Shown here piece by piece: positions 19,063 through 31,052 of a stretch of DNA of 64,000 nucleotides. A program made the position numbers and the translations under genes. The notes beneath the pieces were generated by a model. The model made no database searches. It worked only from the letters and a program-made list of their open reading frames with translations, and was not told where the DNA came from. This DNA is from Kuschelorhynchus macadamiae. Its lineage: Eukaryota; Arthropoda; Insecta; Coleoptera; Curculionidae. The DNA lies in assembly GCA_030620095.1 (NCBI GenBank), contig JAUTXW010002370.1, forward strand, positions 1 to 64,000. Direction: 5' to 3'. Numbering within the stretch: the first letter of the stretch is position 1; every line of letters starts with the position of its first letter.

Positions 19063-19205
19063 CTTAAAAATATATATATATATATATATTGTGGGTTAAT
19101 GCTTTTTTTAAATTGAGGTTTATATGCAATAAATATAACAAACTCATAGTGTTTTGCAGTTTTTTAAAATTTGTATTAGTATATTAAAATTTACTAAACT
19201 AAGCG
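19063..19205. repeat. unoccupied copy of the Polinton target repeat
   Basis: A short (TA)n is followed by AAATTGAGGTTTATATGCAA and TAAATATAACAAACTCATAG. The same sequence flanks the Polinton on both sides, but here without insertion and with one TGCAAT (19125-19130). Confidence 0.85.
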
Positions 19206-19309
19206 TTATGGAAATAAAAAATATTTGTATCTTTAAAGTAACGGCTTTAAAACAAAATATATTTTCATTTTAGTTTTTCACGAGAGGTAAACTACAGGTA
19301 GAAATGTGT

Positions 19310-20480
19310 ACACCAGACCTGCATTTATGGCAAGACTTCCACTGACTTCCATCAGACTTCCACTGGTTTCCAACAGACTTCCACTGATTTCCACCAGGGT
19401 GATTTTAAAACATGTTTTTTTTAACTGTTAGAATTATTGAAGATCTATGCCCATAATACCTAAAAATCTAGTTTGCGCGAGACATTGACCTAGACCATTT
19501 TTGGTGCAAATTTGAAACTAATGTCCATTCTTCAAGTTATCGTAGACTCCAATTTTGTTTACATACACACATACGCACAAATCCTTACAGACCTCATACA
19601 TATTTTTTCCTAAAAATATGTTTTTTCGTATTCTAGGGACCCAAAAACGCACTTAACAACAATAATTTTGTCATATCCAGAAATGTTTATAAAAATATGG
19701 AAGACTCTACGTACATATTGTTTTTATATTTTTTTTGTAGGTTTAAAAGTAGAGGCGCCATAAAATATTTTAGTATATAATTAATAACCCTGTACTTTCC
19801 CCAAAACTTTCACATTACTGTACCCTGTAGATAATTTTTACAACAAACATTAGATTTCCACTGTCTATGAGGGATAAAAACACCTATTATGGTTAAATCT
19901 TACCACTATTTACCTATATGGAGTTCTGTTTTATTTTTGAGTTCATTTTAAATTACGTTTGCCTTATAGCAATAAAAATAAGAAAATTTCATTGTAAAAA
20001 GTTTAACTCGATACAATGAATATCGCCGATTGCATTAGATGCCACCCGAACATTTTTCAATGTTGCCCGATTTATTTATCGTAGAAAAATTTTAGCGGTT
20101 AATAAACAAAACCAGCACAATATGTTTTTTGATCAGGATGTTAACGTAAAAGGTGTAGTGCAACCTTCAATACTTGTCTATTTATTTGTAAAATAGGAGC
20201 TACTATTACAAAATAACCAATAAAGGGTAACGTGAGATATACTTTAGTCAATTGACGGGGTTTTCTTTTGTTTAATTCAGATGACCTCTCAATATTTCAC
20301 AATTGTCAGAATTTAATGAAAAATTTGGTAGATGTAAAGATTTCTTCTTTTCATCAGCTGACTTCCATCAGACTTCTACTGAGACTACACTGAGTTCCAC
20401 TGATTTTCACTAGACTTCCAATGACTTCCTCTGACTTTCACAGGACTTCCATTGACTTCCACTGATTTTCATTTGCTTAT
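19310..20480. repeat. GACTTCCACT minisatellite in two blocks
   Basis: Blocks at 19335-19400 and 20355-20475 consist of diverged ~10-12-bp units such as GACTTCCACT and GATTTCCACC. The ~950 bp between them is AT-rich and carries no recognisable gene. Confidence 0.8.
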
Positions 20481-21180
20481 ACGTCACATTTCGTCAGTGG
20501 TTTACTCTAAGATTGACATGTTTTACCGTTTTAATTATATTTTTTTTTTGTTTCCAGGTGGCTACCTCATCCTTTTTGGGCTAACCATATAGCAGACAAA
20601 TATTTTCTACAAAAAAAAATTAAATAAATTTGACCTTTTTCTCTGGTTTTCGAAATACTACGTAAATTTTATTTTAAAAATAATCAGTATCTACGCCAAT
20701 GACTTCCAACATTTTTCAATTTCAGAACATTTACCCTAACTATTCCTGTTTTCAATTTAAAAATGATCGTTTTGTGGGTTCCCAAAATATGAATTTTTTA
20801 CATTTTTATACCACTTAAAAATTTCGAAGATCTACGCCTCCAAAATATAATACCCTCTGGCCGTTCACAAGTTATCATTGTCGGCCGTATTTTTTTTAAA
20901 TATGTTTCCTTTAAGACCCTAGGATTGTAAAACCTTGGAAAACCTAAAATTTTCAAAATATTTGACTTTTCTCGAAGCGAAATATTTAGCATAATGGTAA
21001 ATGAACACAAATTATTTTATTTTAGAGGAAAAGCAAATTAAATAATTAAAGATTATAAAACAAAATCAGTACAAAAAAAAAGACAGCGCAATAAAAGAAT
21101 AATTATTGTAAGGTTTCTTTTCGGTACTTGTCTAAAAATTCCATCGCAATAGCTGTACTGTCAATTAAAAACAAAAATAT
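20481..21180. other. AT-rich non-coding stretch
   Basis: No coding or repeat family recognised; a 70-residue frame on the minus strand has no support. Confidence 0.5.
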
Positions 21181-21191
21181 TTTCAAAAAGT

Positions 21192-21264
21192 TGGAGGCGC
21201 CGGGCATCGATCCCGGTACCTCTCGCATGCTAAGCGAGCGCTGTACCATCTGAGCTACGCCCCC
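21192..21264 (-). tRNA. tRNA-Ala (AGC), variant copy
   Basis: 73 nt, no intron, no encoded CCA. The acceptor stem GGGGGCG/CGCCUCC contains the G3:U70 pair that identifies alanine tRNAs. The anticodon loop has AGC and the T arm is CCGGG-AUCGAUG-CCCGG. Compared with the copy 197 bp away, one base in the D arm (GGUACAGC for GGUAGAGC) breaks a D-stem pair. A TTTTT terminator follows on the minus strand. Confidence 0.9.
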
Positions 21265-21388
21265 CCCATAATAAATGTTTTATTTTCTCAGGTAATTAGG
21301 AACAAGTGCCTAAAACATTTAGGTTACAAAAAGCTTCTTTAAGGTGAAAGTACTCGTAATAATTAAAAATAAAAAGTGGATAAAAAAT

Positions 21389-21461
21389 TGGAGGCGCCGG
21401 GTATCGATCCCGGTACCTCTCGCATGCTAAGCGAGCGCTCTACCATCTGAGCTACGCCCCC
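21389..21461 (-). tRNA. tRNA-Ala (AGC)
   Basis: 73 nt, canonical cloverleaf with GGGGGCG acceptor, intact D stem (GCUC/GAGC), AGC anticodon, G3:U70 and T loop AUCGAUA. No intron. A TTTTTT terminator follows directly on the minus strand. It is a near-identical tandem neighbour of the copy at 21192. Confidence 0.95.
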
Positions 21462-21469
21462 TGATGATT

Positions 21470-22431
21470 CTCGACGCTGTCTTATTTTAGAAACAATTTA
21501 ACTCGTTTAAAATGCACTGCCAAAATGTAATGCCATCATAACCGGTTAATATATAAAGTGGAACTTATTTGGGTGTGGTTTGAACTGATAAATTACCTTT
21601 GTTGAATAACGTATTCGAGTTAATTCGATAATATAAAATATTGGCCCAGAAAAAAAAGATATTAATACCGTCATATATATCTCATTAACAAATCAAAAAA
21701 CTTGCCTGTATTTTAAGTAGATGATAAAAATCTGAATTATTGCAGTTCCTTTTTTTAGATTCTCCTCTAAAGTAAACAAAATGTTAGAGACGGGATGGGT
21801 ACAAAAAGTAAATAAACTATCAATTACCAGGCAAAAGCAGCGAGCAAACGACTTATTTATAGCGTTGTTAGAGTCGTAACCAATATGATTTAATGCTAAA
21901 ATAATGCTTGTTAGCGCAATTAAGACCAATATTAACGAATAAGGAATAGCGTTATAAAAGTCTTACAAATAAGCCGTTTTTGCATGCCTCATCATATTAT
22001 ACAATCTGAATAGCACCATTACTTTATGTTACCTATTAAACCCTTTATAGTTCAATGAAATTTTTATATTTTACATATTTTTACGGTATGTTCAGGTTTG
22101 TTAGTCTGTTTATTTCAAAAGATAGGTACTAATTTTTTACCTACGTTTTACAAAAAAACGCATGCCATGTTCGCATGTGGCTTGGCTTGCTAGTTCACAA
22201 TCAAATCAGAAATGAAGGTTTAAATGATAACTTGGTGCATCTGGACAGTTGCATCAAAATATTGGCTATTTTGACAGCAGTATCTAACTTTTGAGTCGCT
22301 TGATATATTGCAACGAAATTTTGAACAATAATATATATTAGAAAATTCTCCATTTTTTGAAAAAAGAATGAGAGCTTTAAATGTAAAGAAGACAACTGGG
22401 CGCAGTTTCGATATTTTTATGGAAGGGGAGG
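21470..22431. other. AT-rich non-coding stretch
   Basis: Nothing recognised. Confidence 0.5.
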
Positions 22432-23637
22432 GTGCGAGTAATATATTGTTTTAATGGTCTTTTTATTCTTAATTCAACCCCAGATTTTGAAAACATTTTA
22501 TTCAGCAGTTCTCAAATGATGACCAATAACAATTTTAAATTTCATTTTCTGATACATGGTTTCGTGCGACGCTTTTTTCTACCAAATGCAACAATTCTAC
22601 TATTCTGTTTAATGTTTCAATTGAGTCCGGAGTGTTTCCCGAATGCCTTAAAATTGCCATTGTCGTACCCTAGTTAAGAAAGGAGACCCGTGTCTAGTAG
22701 AAAACTATAGACACATTTCTCTACTGAGCTGCTTCTCTAAAATTTTAGAAAAACTCGTTTATAACAGGAAGTATTATTTTTTGGTTAAATATAATATTTC
22801 TTCAGATCGTCAGCATGGCTTTCGTCGGGGTCTGGCTACTGAAAGCGCTTGCGCTGACTTTTTTAATATGTAAGAGATAAGATTGATAATGATTTGCCCG
22901 AACCTATCTCGGATCCGGATATGGCAGAATTGAGGAGTAAAGCCAATTTTATTCTAAAGGAATTTTCTTCATGGTGTAGGAAAAACAAACTGATGGTTAA
23001 TCAGACGAAAACTGTCTGCATGGAAATAAAAACGGTACGCAAAACATCATTTGATCTCATTTTTGATCTAGATGGTCACAAACTAGTTTTAAGTGACTCA
23101 ATAAATTTCTTGGGCGTCTCCATTGATAGTGATTTAACCCTAACTGCTAAGGTGTGTTCAAAAATCAATAAGAGCTCCTACGTTTTAAACTCTTTAAAGA
23201 ATTATGTAACTCCTGAAGCCCTTCTAAGTGTTTACAATGCCTTTGTTTATTCTTCAGTTGCTTACAATATTATTGTATGGGGTCAGTCATCCCACATCAA
23301 TAGAGTATTTGTGCCACAGAAACGGGTTGTTCGGATTATTTTTGGTCTATCATACTCAACGTCGTGTAGGGAAACTTTCGGCAAAAATAATACTCCTACT
23401 GCCCATTTAACTTATTTACTAAAACTGTTGACTTATTTTCATAATAGCAAACATCTTTGTCGGCTTAATAGTTCTTACCATAACTGTGACAATCGAAATA
23501 AGTCTAATGTCTCGCTTTTAAAGCACAATTTAGAAATGTATAAAAAATCCCCTCTGTGTGCCGGTTGCCATATTTGTAATCTGTTACCGTTATTAATAAA
23601 ACTATCGCATCTACAAATAAATTTAAAGTCGAATTAA
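22432..23637 (+). pseudogene. non-LTR retrotransposon reverse transcriptase with catalytic part deleted
   Basis: The N-terminal RT part is readable in shifting frames (SGVFPECLKIAIVVP, NYRHISLLSCFSKILEKL, QHGFRRGLATESA). At about 22870 it stops and the next conserved segment is already the region after the catalytic box (ELRSKANFILKEFSSW, KNKLMVNQTKT), open to 23637 with NFLGVSIDSDLTL and the C-terminal AYNIIVWGQSS. The palm with FADD was removed by an internal deletion. The features are those of a Jockey/CR1-type LINE. It is also truncated at its 5' end. Confidence 0.78.
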
Positions 23638-24095
23638 AAATTAACTATTGACTGCTGATGCATTTTATTTCATAAATTAATTTGTTGTTTATTTGGGGAG
23701 CCTTAGATAATGTGTTCGGCTAGTATCATTTGCTAGCGACCTTACATTTTGAATTAATAACCATAACCGCCCATTCTTAAATTTGGCTAACGCTTTGTGT
23801 GTGATTTGAAAATTTACTACTTTGTACATTAATTTAGTTAAGTATATATGACTACTTTTCATATTAAATAATTAAGTATGTGTGATGTAGTTTATTGATA
23901 TATGTCATGTGCTAAAGCACATTTTTTTTTAGATTTTAATATTATACACCTGTGACTTGTTTCTATCTACACATTGTAGTTCTCGAAATTTAATATATTT
24001 TGAATTAACTATCGTTGTCTTGGTTTTCTAATATTTGACATTTGCGTGCTTTTGCTTACGTGTTCTAAAAGTTTCCAAAAATATCAATTAATTGA
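23638..24095. other. probable LINE 3' untranslated region and flank
   Basis: AT-rich, no coding signal. Confidence 0.4.
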
Positions 24096-24096
24096 A

Positions 24097-24580
24097 ATGG
24101 CTCGTTCGTTAGAAGATAGGATCGAAGCAGTTATCATCTTTGACAATGAACGCTTTCCAGAATGACCAACGTGCAGGAAATACTTTCAGAATTTATTGTC
24201 AAAATGTCATTTAATAAGGACGGTAAAAAATGCCCCAAGACGTGAAAGTTCAGGTTGTAGCCGAAGTGATCGTAAATCCTGATAATGTACTAAGCAAGTA
24301 GCTGAAACATTCAATATTTCGCGTTCGTCGATTATAAACATTTTAAAATCCAATAAATTTAATCCTTATAAAATGAGAATTGTCCACCGAAGCAAACCCC
24401 AATTATCTGCGCCATATTTGTTTTATTTGTTTTAGTGACGAGAGCACCTTTTTCCTGTATAAAAAAGTCAACACTCAAAATTGTAGATATTGGATTGATG
24501 AAAACCCTTATGTGCTTAGCGAAGGACATACCCAGTTTCCTCAAAAAAAAAAAAAAAATGTTTGGACGGGTAATTAGGGT
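24097..24580 (+). pseudogene. DDE transposase fragment (IS630/Tc1/mariner type)
   Basis: A start-like MARSLEDRIEAVII is followed by many stops. The recognisable part is FSDESTFFLYKKVN with NCRYWIDENPY and VWTGN, which matches the segment around the first or second catalytic acidic residue in mariner-type transposases with a FxDE-(H/T)F motif. The C-terminal catalytic part is absent. An A15 run at 24545 precedes the end. Confidence 0.65.
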
Positions 24581-24589
24581 GACCATATC

Positions 24590-26195
24590 AAAAGTCCAAT
24601 ATTTTTAAATGTAAGTTTTTTTCAAATGACAATAACTTATGCATTTTCAACATGTTGATTTGGAACTTCGTATAAATCTAGCTTATTTGATGCTAAATGT
24701 GTCTGCTAAATATCGACCCTGTGACTTCGTTTGTTAACCAATAATTTCGCAGCAAACGAGAGAAGATCTAGACTTTTACGATAGTTCATTTTGTTCAACG
24801 TGACTGACACTATAGTATACAGTTATATTCATTGTAGAAATTTGCGAAATTAAACTTCAAAAATGACATTCAACTGTTATAACTTTTAAAGATAAACATC
24901 TATCTAGTATAATGCAAAACATTAAATTAGATACTCCAAATTTTTTCTCTACCGAATTGCTTTAACATGGGTATTAATATAGCAGAAGATACCGTTTTGT
25001 GCAACAACAACCCCATGCAAAATATAAAACTCTAATGTCATGTTTAGCACGACTCGTAATTATTTACTTTTATAATTACGTTTATTTGGTATAAAAAATT
25101 GGGCATGAAATAACCCTTAGGACTTAACAAAATTTAGACGTGATCTGTGAAGTCTATTCTACTTCTCGATAAATCAACTTTTACCGCTTTTCAAAGCATT
25201 CGAGGAGGTATGTGTAACTTTCTGGATCCATGTCACGATGAAAAGTCTGTTCTGTCAAAGTACTTATCCTGACGTTCGCCAAAGCATCATCTGGCACGGC
25301 CATCTTAAAATATCGCTGTTATTTAACTTTATTCCAAGACTTAAGCTAAATAAGCTCAGAAAATAAACAGTGAATTAAAAACAAAAACCTGTCTGAGTCA
25401 ATTATGTATATATCGCAAAATCTCTTTTTTCTGCAAATACGCAGAAAAATATAAGCTACTTGAATTTCAAGTCGGAAAAGGTATAGATATTTATATTTAA
25501 AACTGACTAAGCGTTGAAATTATAGACAAATTAATATGTTTTTGATGCCATTTTTTTGAAGTTTTATATTGCAAATTTACACAGTGAAAATAACTGTATA
25601 TTGTAGTGTTAGTCAGTGTGAACAAAAAGAACTTTCGTAGAATTCTCTACCTGCTCTCAGTCAAATAATTGTTTAAACAATGCCCCGGGATAAACAAATA
25701 GCCAAAACTCGTTAACAAATGTCCACACGAATTAATAGTTTGCACACAATATTTAACATCACGTAGGCTCTATTTGTACGAAGTTTCAGATTTATATGTT
25801 GCAAATATGCTTAAGTTATTGACATTTTCAAGCTAATTTTTAGGGGTTTTACACGATTGCCTCTGAAACCAATCAACGTTGTTTTACCGGATAAAGCTAA
25901 AAAGATAGGGTTTTCAGATATCTGCAAGTTTAAAAAAAAAACATTTTTTGGACTTAACAATTTTAATATAGAAGGAAAAAATAAATTTTCGGCTCTTTAG
26001 GAATTTGTTTATATATTTCCCAATTATTTTTTGAATGGACTTTTGTAAAATGATAAGAATTGGATGCATTTAAACAATTCTAGAAGTCAATTTTCTTAGA
26101 GGTGGGTGTGGAAAAACTTCTTATTATATGTATTATTTTTCTGCAATGTCATCACTCTTACTTGGTCCTAACAGTGGAACCTGTGGTGGAAGATA
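24590..26195. other. AT-rich non-coding stretch
   Basis: No gene or repeat family recognised over about 1.6 kb. Confidence 0.5.
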
Positions 26196-26239
26196 GATCA
26201 AAATACAAGAGTTCTAACCACACTACATTACAACTTGTT

Positions 26240-26290
26240 ACGTTTTGGACACGCGTTTCGATAACCAAGTTAGCATCATCAGCAGATGAT
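26240..26290 (-). ncRNA. candidate hammerhead ribozyme, left end of Penelope-like element
   Basis: The minus strand has CTGATGA, then a hairpin GCTAAC-TTG-GTTATC (one mismatch), then GAAAC, a GCGT loop and GTC. This is the order expected for a type I hammerhead with a very short stem III. One extra U precedes stem II. Activity is not shown. Confidence 0.45.
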
Positions 26291-26339
26291 ATAAACTAAA
26301 GTAATTTATCCTAACCGAGAATATTTATATAATATATAT

Positions 26340-26673
26340 CAATAGAATAGAATATCAACCACTTGAGGGATCTGCGATGGGCAATTGCTTATCTCCGTTT
26401 GTTTCAAATTTGTTTATGGGTAGATTAGAAACCTAATTCAAAAAAGAACTCCAGTATTTTCCAAGGGTGTGGTATAGATACGTAGACGATATATTTGCTA
26501 TTTTTGATACTAAAACAGAAAAGTTGGAGACTTTCGTAGAAACATTAAACCATAAATATCCTTCCATTAATTTTACCTACGAAAAGGAGAACAATGGACA
26601 ATTACCTTTTCTCGACACGTTAGTTATTAGAAATAACGATAAATTAGAATTTGATATTTATAGGTATATATAA
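26340..26673 (+). pseudogene. Penelope-like reverse transcriptase fragment
   Basis: AMGNCLSPFVSNLFMGRLE is followed, after a TAA, by VWYRYVDDIFAIF with the catalytic YVDD and then LPFLDTLVIRNNDKLEFDIY, which is diagnostic of Penelope-type RTs. The N-terminal fingers are missing. A continuation with NRIKNIAKSNGYNDNLVH (26696-26941) is the conserved stretch before the linker, but the GIY-YIG endonuclease is not readable. Confidence 0.8.
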
Positions 26674-27159
26674 GTAAAGAACGTTTTACAAAGAAATGAA
26701 TCGGATTAAAAATATAGCTAAAAGCAATGGATATAATGATAATTTGGTACATAAATTAGTAAATAGATATAAGCATAAGAAAATGTTAAAAGATGCCACT
26801 ACTCTTAAAGCACCTGAGGCTCCCAATAAGTTCATAGTAATCCTATATGATCCCACCATACCATATTTAACTATGTCTACACCCTCAAATGCATCCAATA
26901 ATCTATTATTAGATACATTTTCACTAAATAGGAATAAATAATCTTAAGTTAACTAAAAATGTATCTAATAATAGATTATTGGATGCATTTGAGAGTATAG
27001 TAATAGTTAAACGTGGTAAAAAAGCACTAAATAAAGACAGAGGGCCTATTCCCTATAGTCCCCTCTATTGTTTACTTGACAATGGTGCAGTCGGGTGCAA
27101 CCAAGTGTGACCACATTTACCTATAAATATTCTCGGTTAGGATAAGTTACTTTAGTTTA

Positions 27160-27210
27160 TATCATCTGCTGATGATGCTAACTTGGTTAGCGAAGCGCGC
27201 GTCCAGAACG
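27160..27210 (+). ncRNA. candidate hammerhead ribozyme, right end of Penelope-like element
   Basis: CTGATGA at 27169-27175, perfect stem II GCTAAC-TTG-GTTAGC, then GAAG (consensus GAAA) and GTCC. It mirrors the motif at 26240-26290. The G in place of A probably inactivates it. Confidence 0.35.
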
Positions 27211-27252
27211 TAACAAATTGTGGTGTAGTGTAGACACTCTTGTATTTTGATC

Positions 27253-29060
27253 ACTCTTACATGGGGTGATAGTCCTAACGTTTATCGTAACTTGAGAGAG
27301 AGTCTTCGCAGAAGCGCGTATATAGAGGCGGTAGGGTTAGTTTCTGGACTAATAAAACTACTTGCCTAGTTTTGTGCTACCCTTATTTAGGTTTACTACT
27401 GCTATTATTTTAATATCTAATTAATTTTGCGTTTATCATGCATATAAATAGACAAACACAATACGAATAAGAATTAGAATTAAATCATTGTAGCTCTAAA
27501 TATCTACGACTATGAACTGTCTACAGTATCTTCTCGTGACCTCCAACAATTTTAAAAACTGGGGTACTGGATGAAGGCAATATATAATTTTTTTAGCATA
27601 GATTTTTAGGTGTGTTCAAGATTTAGCTATCTATTCCTTTAGTTTCAATATTGTCTCAAAATGATTCTACTTCATCATACTCCCTTCAGTAAACACTCTT
27701 TTGTTCTGCTATATTTTGTTATGATATTTGGAGCTTTAAAATAATGCATACTATTTATCTTCACTAATTTCATCCCATTATTGAACATTTTCTGAATCCA
27801 TCAAAGAACGATCATATAGATCTAAAACACACATATCTTAGAAATGTCTGTGAAAATTACTCTAGATTTCTATAAGATCTTTTAACATATTTTTTTGATA
27901 TTTCAAAACAGCTTCTACCACTGTAGTTTGCCGCACGTTCTTATTAGTAGGAGATTCTCACTATTACTGCGTTTCAGCCAATTCTGGATTCTTTAACGTT
28001 TTTCTGCAAAAAATTCTAGAGATTCTAATATTTAGCATGATATTTTGTTTGTCTCTGTTCATATGCTTAGCAAGGATAAGTTTATGCGTAAGCCTATATT
28101 GGTATATTTAGTTGATTTATTGTGTAAACAACAGTTTTAGGTACTTTAAAACATATCTTTTTTTATAGGTAGAATTTTGGGATTCTAAGGCACAAACTGG
28201 AGCTGTCTGAGCATATCCAGTCAGTCACCTGCACTCTATAATTTTATTAATAAAGCCGAGACCTAGTCTGTAATTAACAGATTTGGATGATTACAATCAA
28301 ACCCTAACTGATTTTTAAATATCTATATTAATAATATTGAAGACAGTGTTTTTTTTTGGAACTATTGTTTATTATTACGATTATGCTACGAAAATTATAA
28401 ACATAGATCAGTTGGATTTATTAGTTTCATGCCTAATACATAATAAGACTTAATCTTTCTTTTCAGGATTTAAATGTTTGACATATGCTTCACGACTAAT
28501 TAACGGCTAATGTAACATAAACCTTTATATGCTACGGTAAAACTCTCTTAATGATTATTTCTTTGCCTTAATATCTTGAAATGCAGCATTCTTTAAAAGA
28601 AATAATTCATCTGTAATTACTAGAGGAAGCCCTTGTTTACTGGAGGATCTCCGTTAATTGCCATGTGAACATGGCGATAGATGCTGCTGTTTTTATTACT
28701 TTTCATCTGGTCTGTATGTATACAATTTTTTGTTTTTTATTTCATTAAAAGTAACTGCGGGAAAGGTTTACGACGCATTGATGATAAAACTGGCCTTGAA
28801 GTTGATACTCATTTGTACATCTTATTAACAATATTTTATTCTTAATGTGTTTTGTATTCAGGTTACACCAACGTCATGCCATAATCCCTGTCTGGTATAT
28901 GTCCTGCAATGCCGCAGACGCAATGATCAATTTTAGTCAAAAAACGGTTTTGTGCCACATCTGAGTCATCTTGAAACTAGTATCTGCTATTATGCTATTT
29001 ACGCTATGCTTTTCTTGTAAGAAGAAAATATTATAAGCGTAAAAAATTACCTTTCGATAT
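27253..29060. other. AT-rich non-coding stretch
   Basis: About 1.8 kb with no open frames of substance and no repeat family recognised. Confidence 0.5.
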
Positions 29061-30130
29061 TTTTCAGATTTCCACGATCAAGAGTTCCAAGATGCCGACA
29101 AAAAATTTATCCCAATTCATTGGTCGGTCTGTCAGTCTGCCCGTTCCCGGAATAGCTAAAACATCAACAAATTTTCTTTACCCGGAACTTACTTCCTTAT
29201 GGATTTTTCATTGTATTAGGAATAGTGAATTTACATAGTCATTTAGTAACACATATATACTTCTTCCACAATTAGTTATGGCACACAATTTGAAATCAGT
29301 CCGTTAAGTAGTTTTTTGGGCTGATTTTTTAAATATTTTATTAAGCCGCTATTTTGTTCCGCCATCTTGGATTCGTACCATAACTTTACCAGTTAATGTC
29401 TACATTCCTCGATTTTGCAAAATTTGAGCTAAATTGGATAAGTAGTTTTTTAGTAATAATTTTGTTAACATTTCACTAGGCTGCCGTTTTGTTTTGCCAT
29501 ATTGGATTTTCCCTAAAATATTACCAGGTCATCCCCATATGTCAATCTCATGAGTAGTTTTTAACCTATGCCGCGAATTGACAGAGAGACAGTCAAACCG
29601 ACAAACGGATTGACACAATTGAAAAAAACTATTGACATCTAGGGACGCTAAGAGCAGAAAATATGTAAAAACTGAGAGAGTGATTTTTTCACGATTACAA
29701 ATATTTTATTTGGCTGTAATTTTGTCACACCATCTTGAATTAGTACTACAGTTTTACTAGTTCATCTCTATACCATAATTATTTATGGCACACAATTTGA
29801 AACCTGTTCATTAAGTAGATTTTGCAGGCTGATTTTAAATATTTTATTAAGCCGCTATTTTGTTCCATCATCTTGTATTCGTACCAAAATTTCATCAATT
29901 GATTGCTACAAAATACGTAATTGTTGTGCATATCTTTTAGATAAATTGGATAGGTAGTTTTTTAGGAATAGTTTTTTAAACATTTTACTTTGCCAAATTT
30001 GAATAATCGGGGAAGTAGACCGACAGCCTACAGACCGACGGTATTGAGAAAACATGTTTTTCGGCATCTAGGAACCCTGAAACGTAAACATCTGGAGAGT
30101 GATTTTTTCACGATTACGATACTACATTTG
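29060..30130. repeat. dispersed repeat with 'CCGCCATCTTGGATT' units
   Basis: Several diverged units contain TTTGTTCCGCCATCTTGGAT, ACCAGTTGA/TCATCCCCATATG, CAGACAGACCGAC-like runs and GGAGAGTGATTTTTTCACGA. Unit spacing is roughly 270-330 bp. The same family fills 53690-55090 and leaves a trace at 39010-39060. No coding capacity, so probably a non-autonomous element or satellite. Confidence 0.75.
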
Positions 30131-30732
30131 TATCGACGTTTTCAATTGCGCTAATGGAAGCGGCTTAAAAATGAATGAAACGTACGTACAAGACTTTTAT
30201 TTTTAAGCTGGTTTTCGATTGTAAAAGAAACTATTAAAGAAATAATTATTAAAATTAAAAAATCCAAAATAAGTTTGCTGATTAAAAAGAAAACAAGATG
30301 ATTTTTTTTTTGTTTTATGTAAGTAAACTCATAAAATTATTTTTCAACCTAACCTGTACTATTTAGGTGATAATCAATTTTCAGTTAGTAACTTAAAGTT
30401 CACTTTAGGCGTTTGGCCTGCAACTTCTAACAGTTAGAATTTTGATATTTGTATCAAAGATATTAGTCCTTACAAACCCATACATTCCATGAAAAATCAA
30501 TTAAATATCGCTGGCGGTGTAACCGGAAGTAGACCTAGGTCGAGAGTTTTAAAAGGAGCCCCGTATATATTCTTACGCCATTCGATAGGGCGCAAAATTC
30601 CCTTTTAGTAGTTCTTTCAAATGATAATCTTTCTCTTGAATTTTATCGAAAATTTTCTCAATGAGACCTGTTTATAATTCTATTAAATAAAACACAAAGT
30701 CTTGGTCTCAGTCAAATATTTTTAAAAACATA

Positions 30733-30771
30733 AGGTGACACGTGTTTGGCTCTTGCGAGCATCTTCGGACC
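30733..30771 (-). ncRNA. degenerate hammerhead-like motif of the Penelope-like element
   Basis: Minus strand: CCGAAGA, then a perfect hairpin GCTC-GCAA-GAGC, then CAAACACGTGTCACC. The layout copies a hammerhead (core, stem II, GAAAC, short stem III, GTC), but core bases are altered, so it is a relic. Confidence 0.3.
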
Positions 30772-31052
30772 TACAATATTGGAAAAACCTAATTTACTAA
30801 TTATACAATTAAAAAATAATATTAAGTATAGCTACTTTAACACATTTAAAACAACAAATCCAGGTACAAAATAAGAATAAATACAAAACAACAAATCACA
30901 CGTTACATCTTAGACATACAACAATATTAAGGAGAGGCTGTATCCTTAAGTATTGATAGTTGCATATGCTCACACTAAACTGGACTTTTCTTGGCTTTGG
31001 TTATTTCCATTTTTTCTGAAAAATCTAATTTCCTTCCCCTTGGACCACTCAT

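Larger units (their letters stand above)
26198..27252. mobile_element. Penelope-like element remnant with inverted terminal repeats
   Basis: The ends (about 26198-26332 and 27118-27252) are inverted copies of each other over ~130 bp, and both carry a hammerhead-like motif. Between them lies a Penelope-type RT fragment. A second inverted pair of ~55 bp (26870-26930 against 26960-27015) sits inside. Penelope-like elements often have such partial terminal repeats with ribozyme motifs. Confidence 0.65.

Noticed and set aside
19310..20480. Repeated short direct repeats as a CRISPR array
   Set aside because: No constant repeat-spacer pattern, and the genome is eukaryotic.
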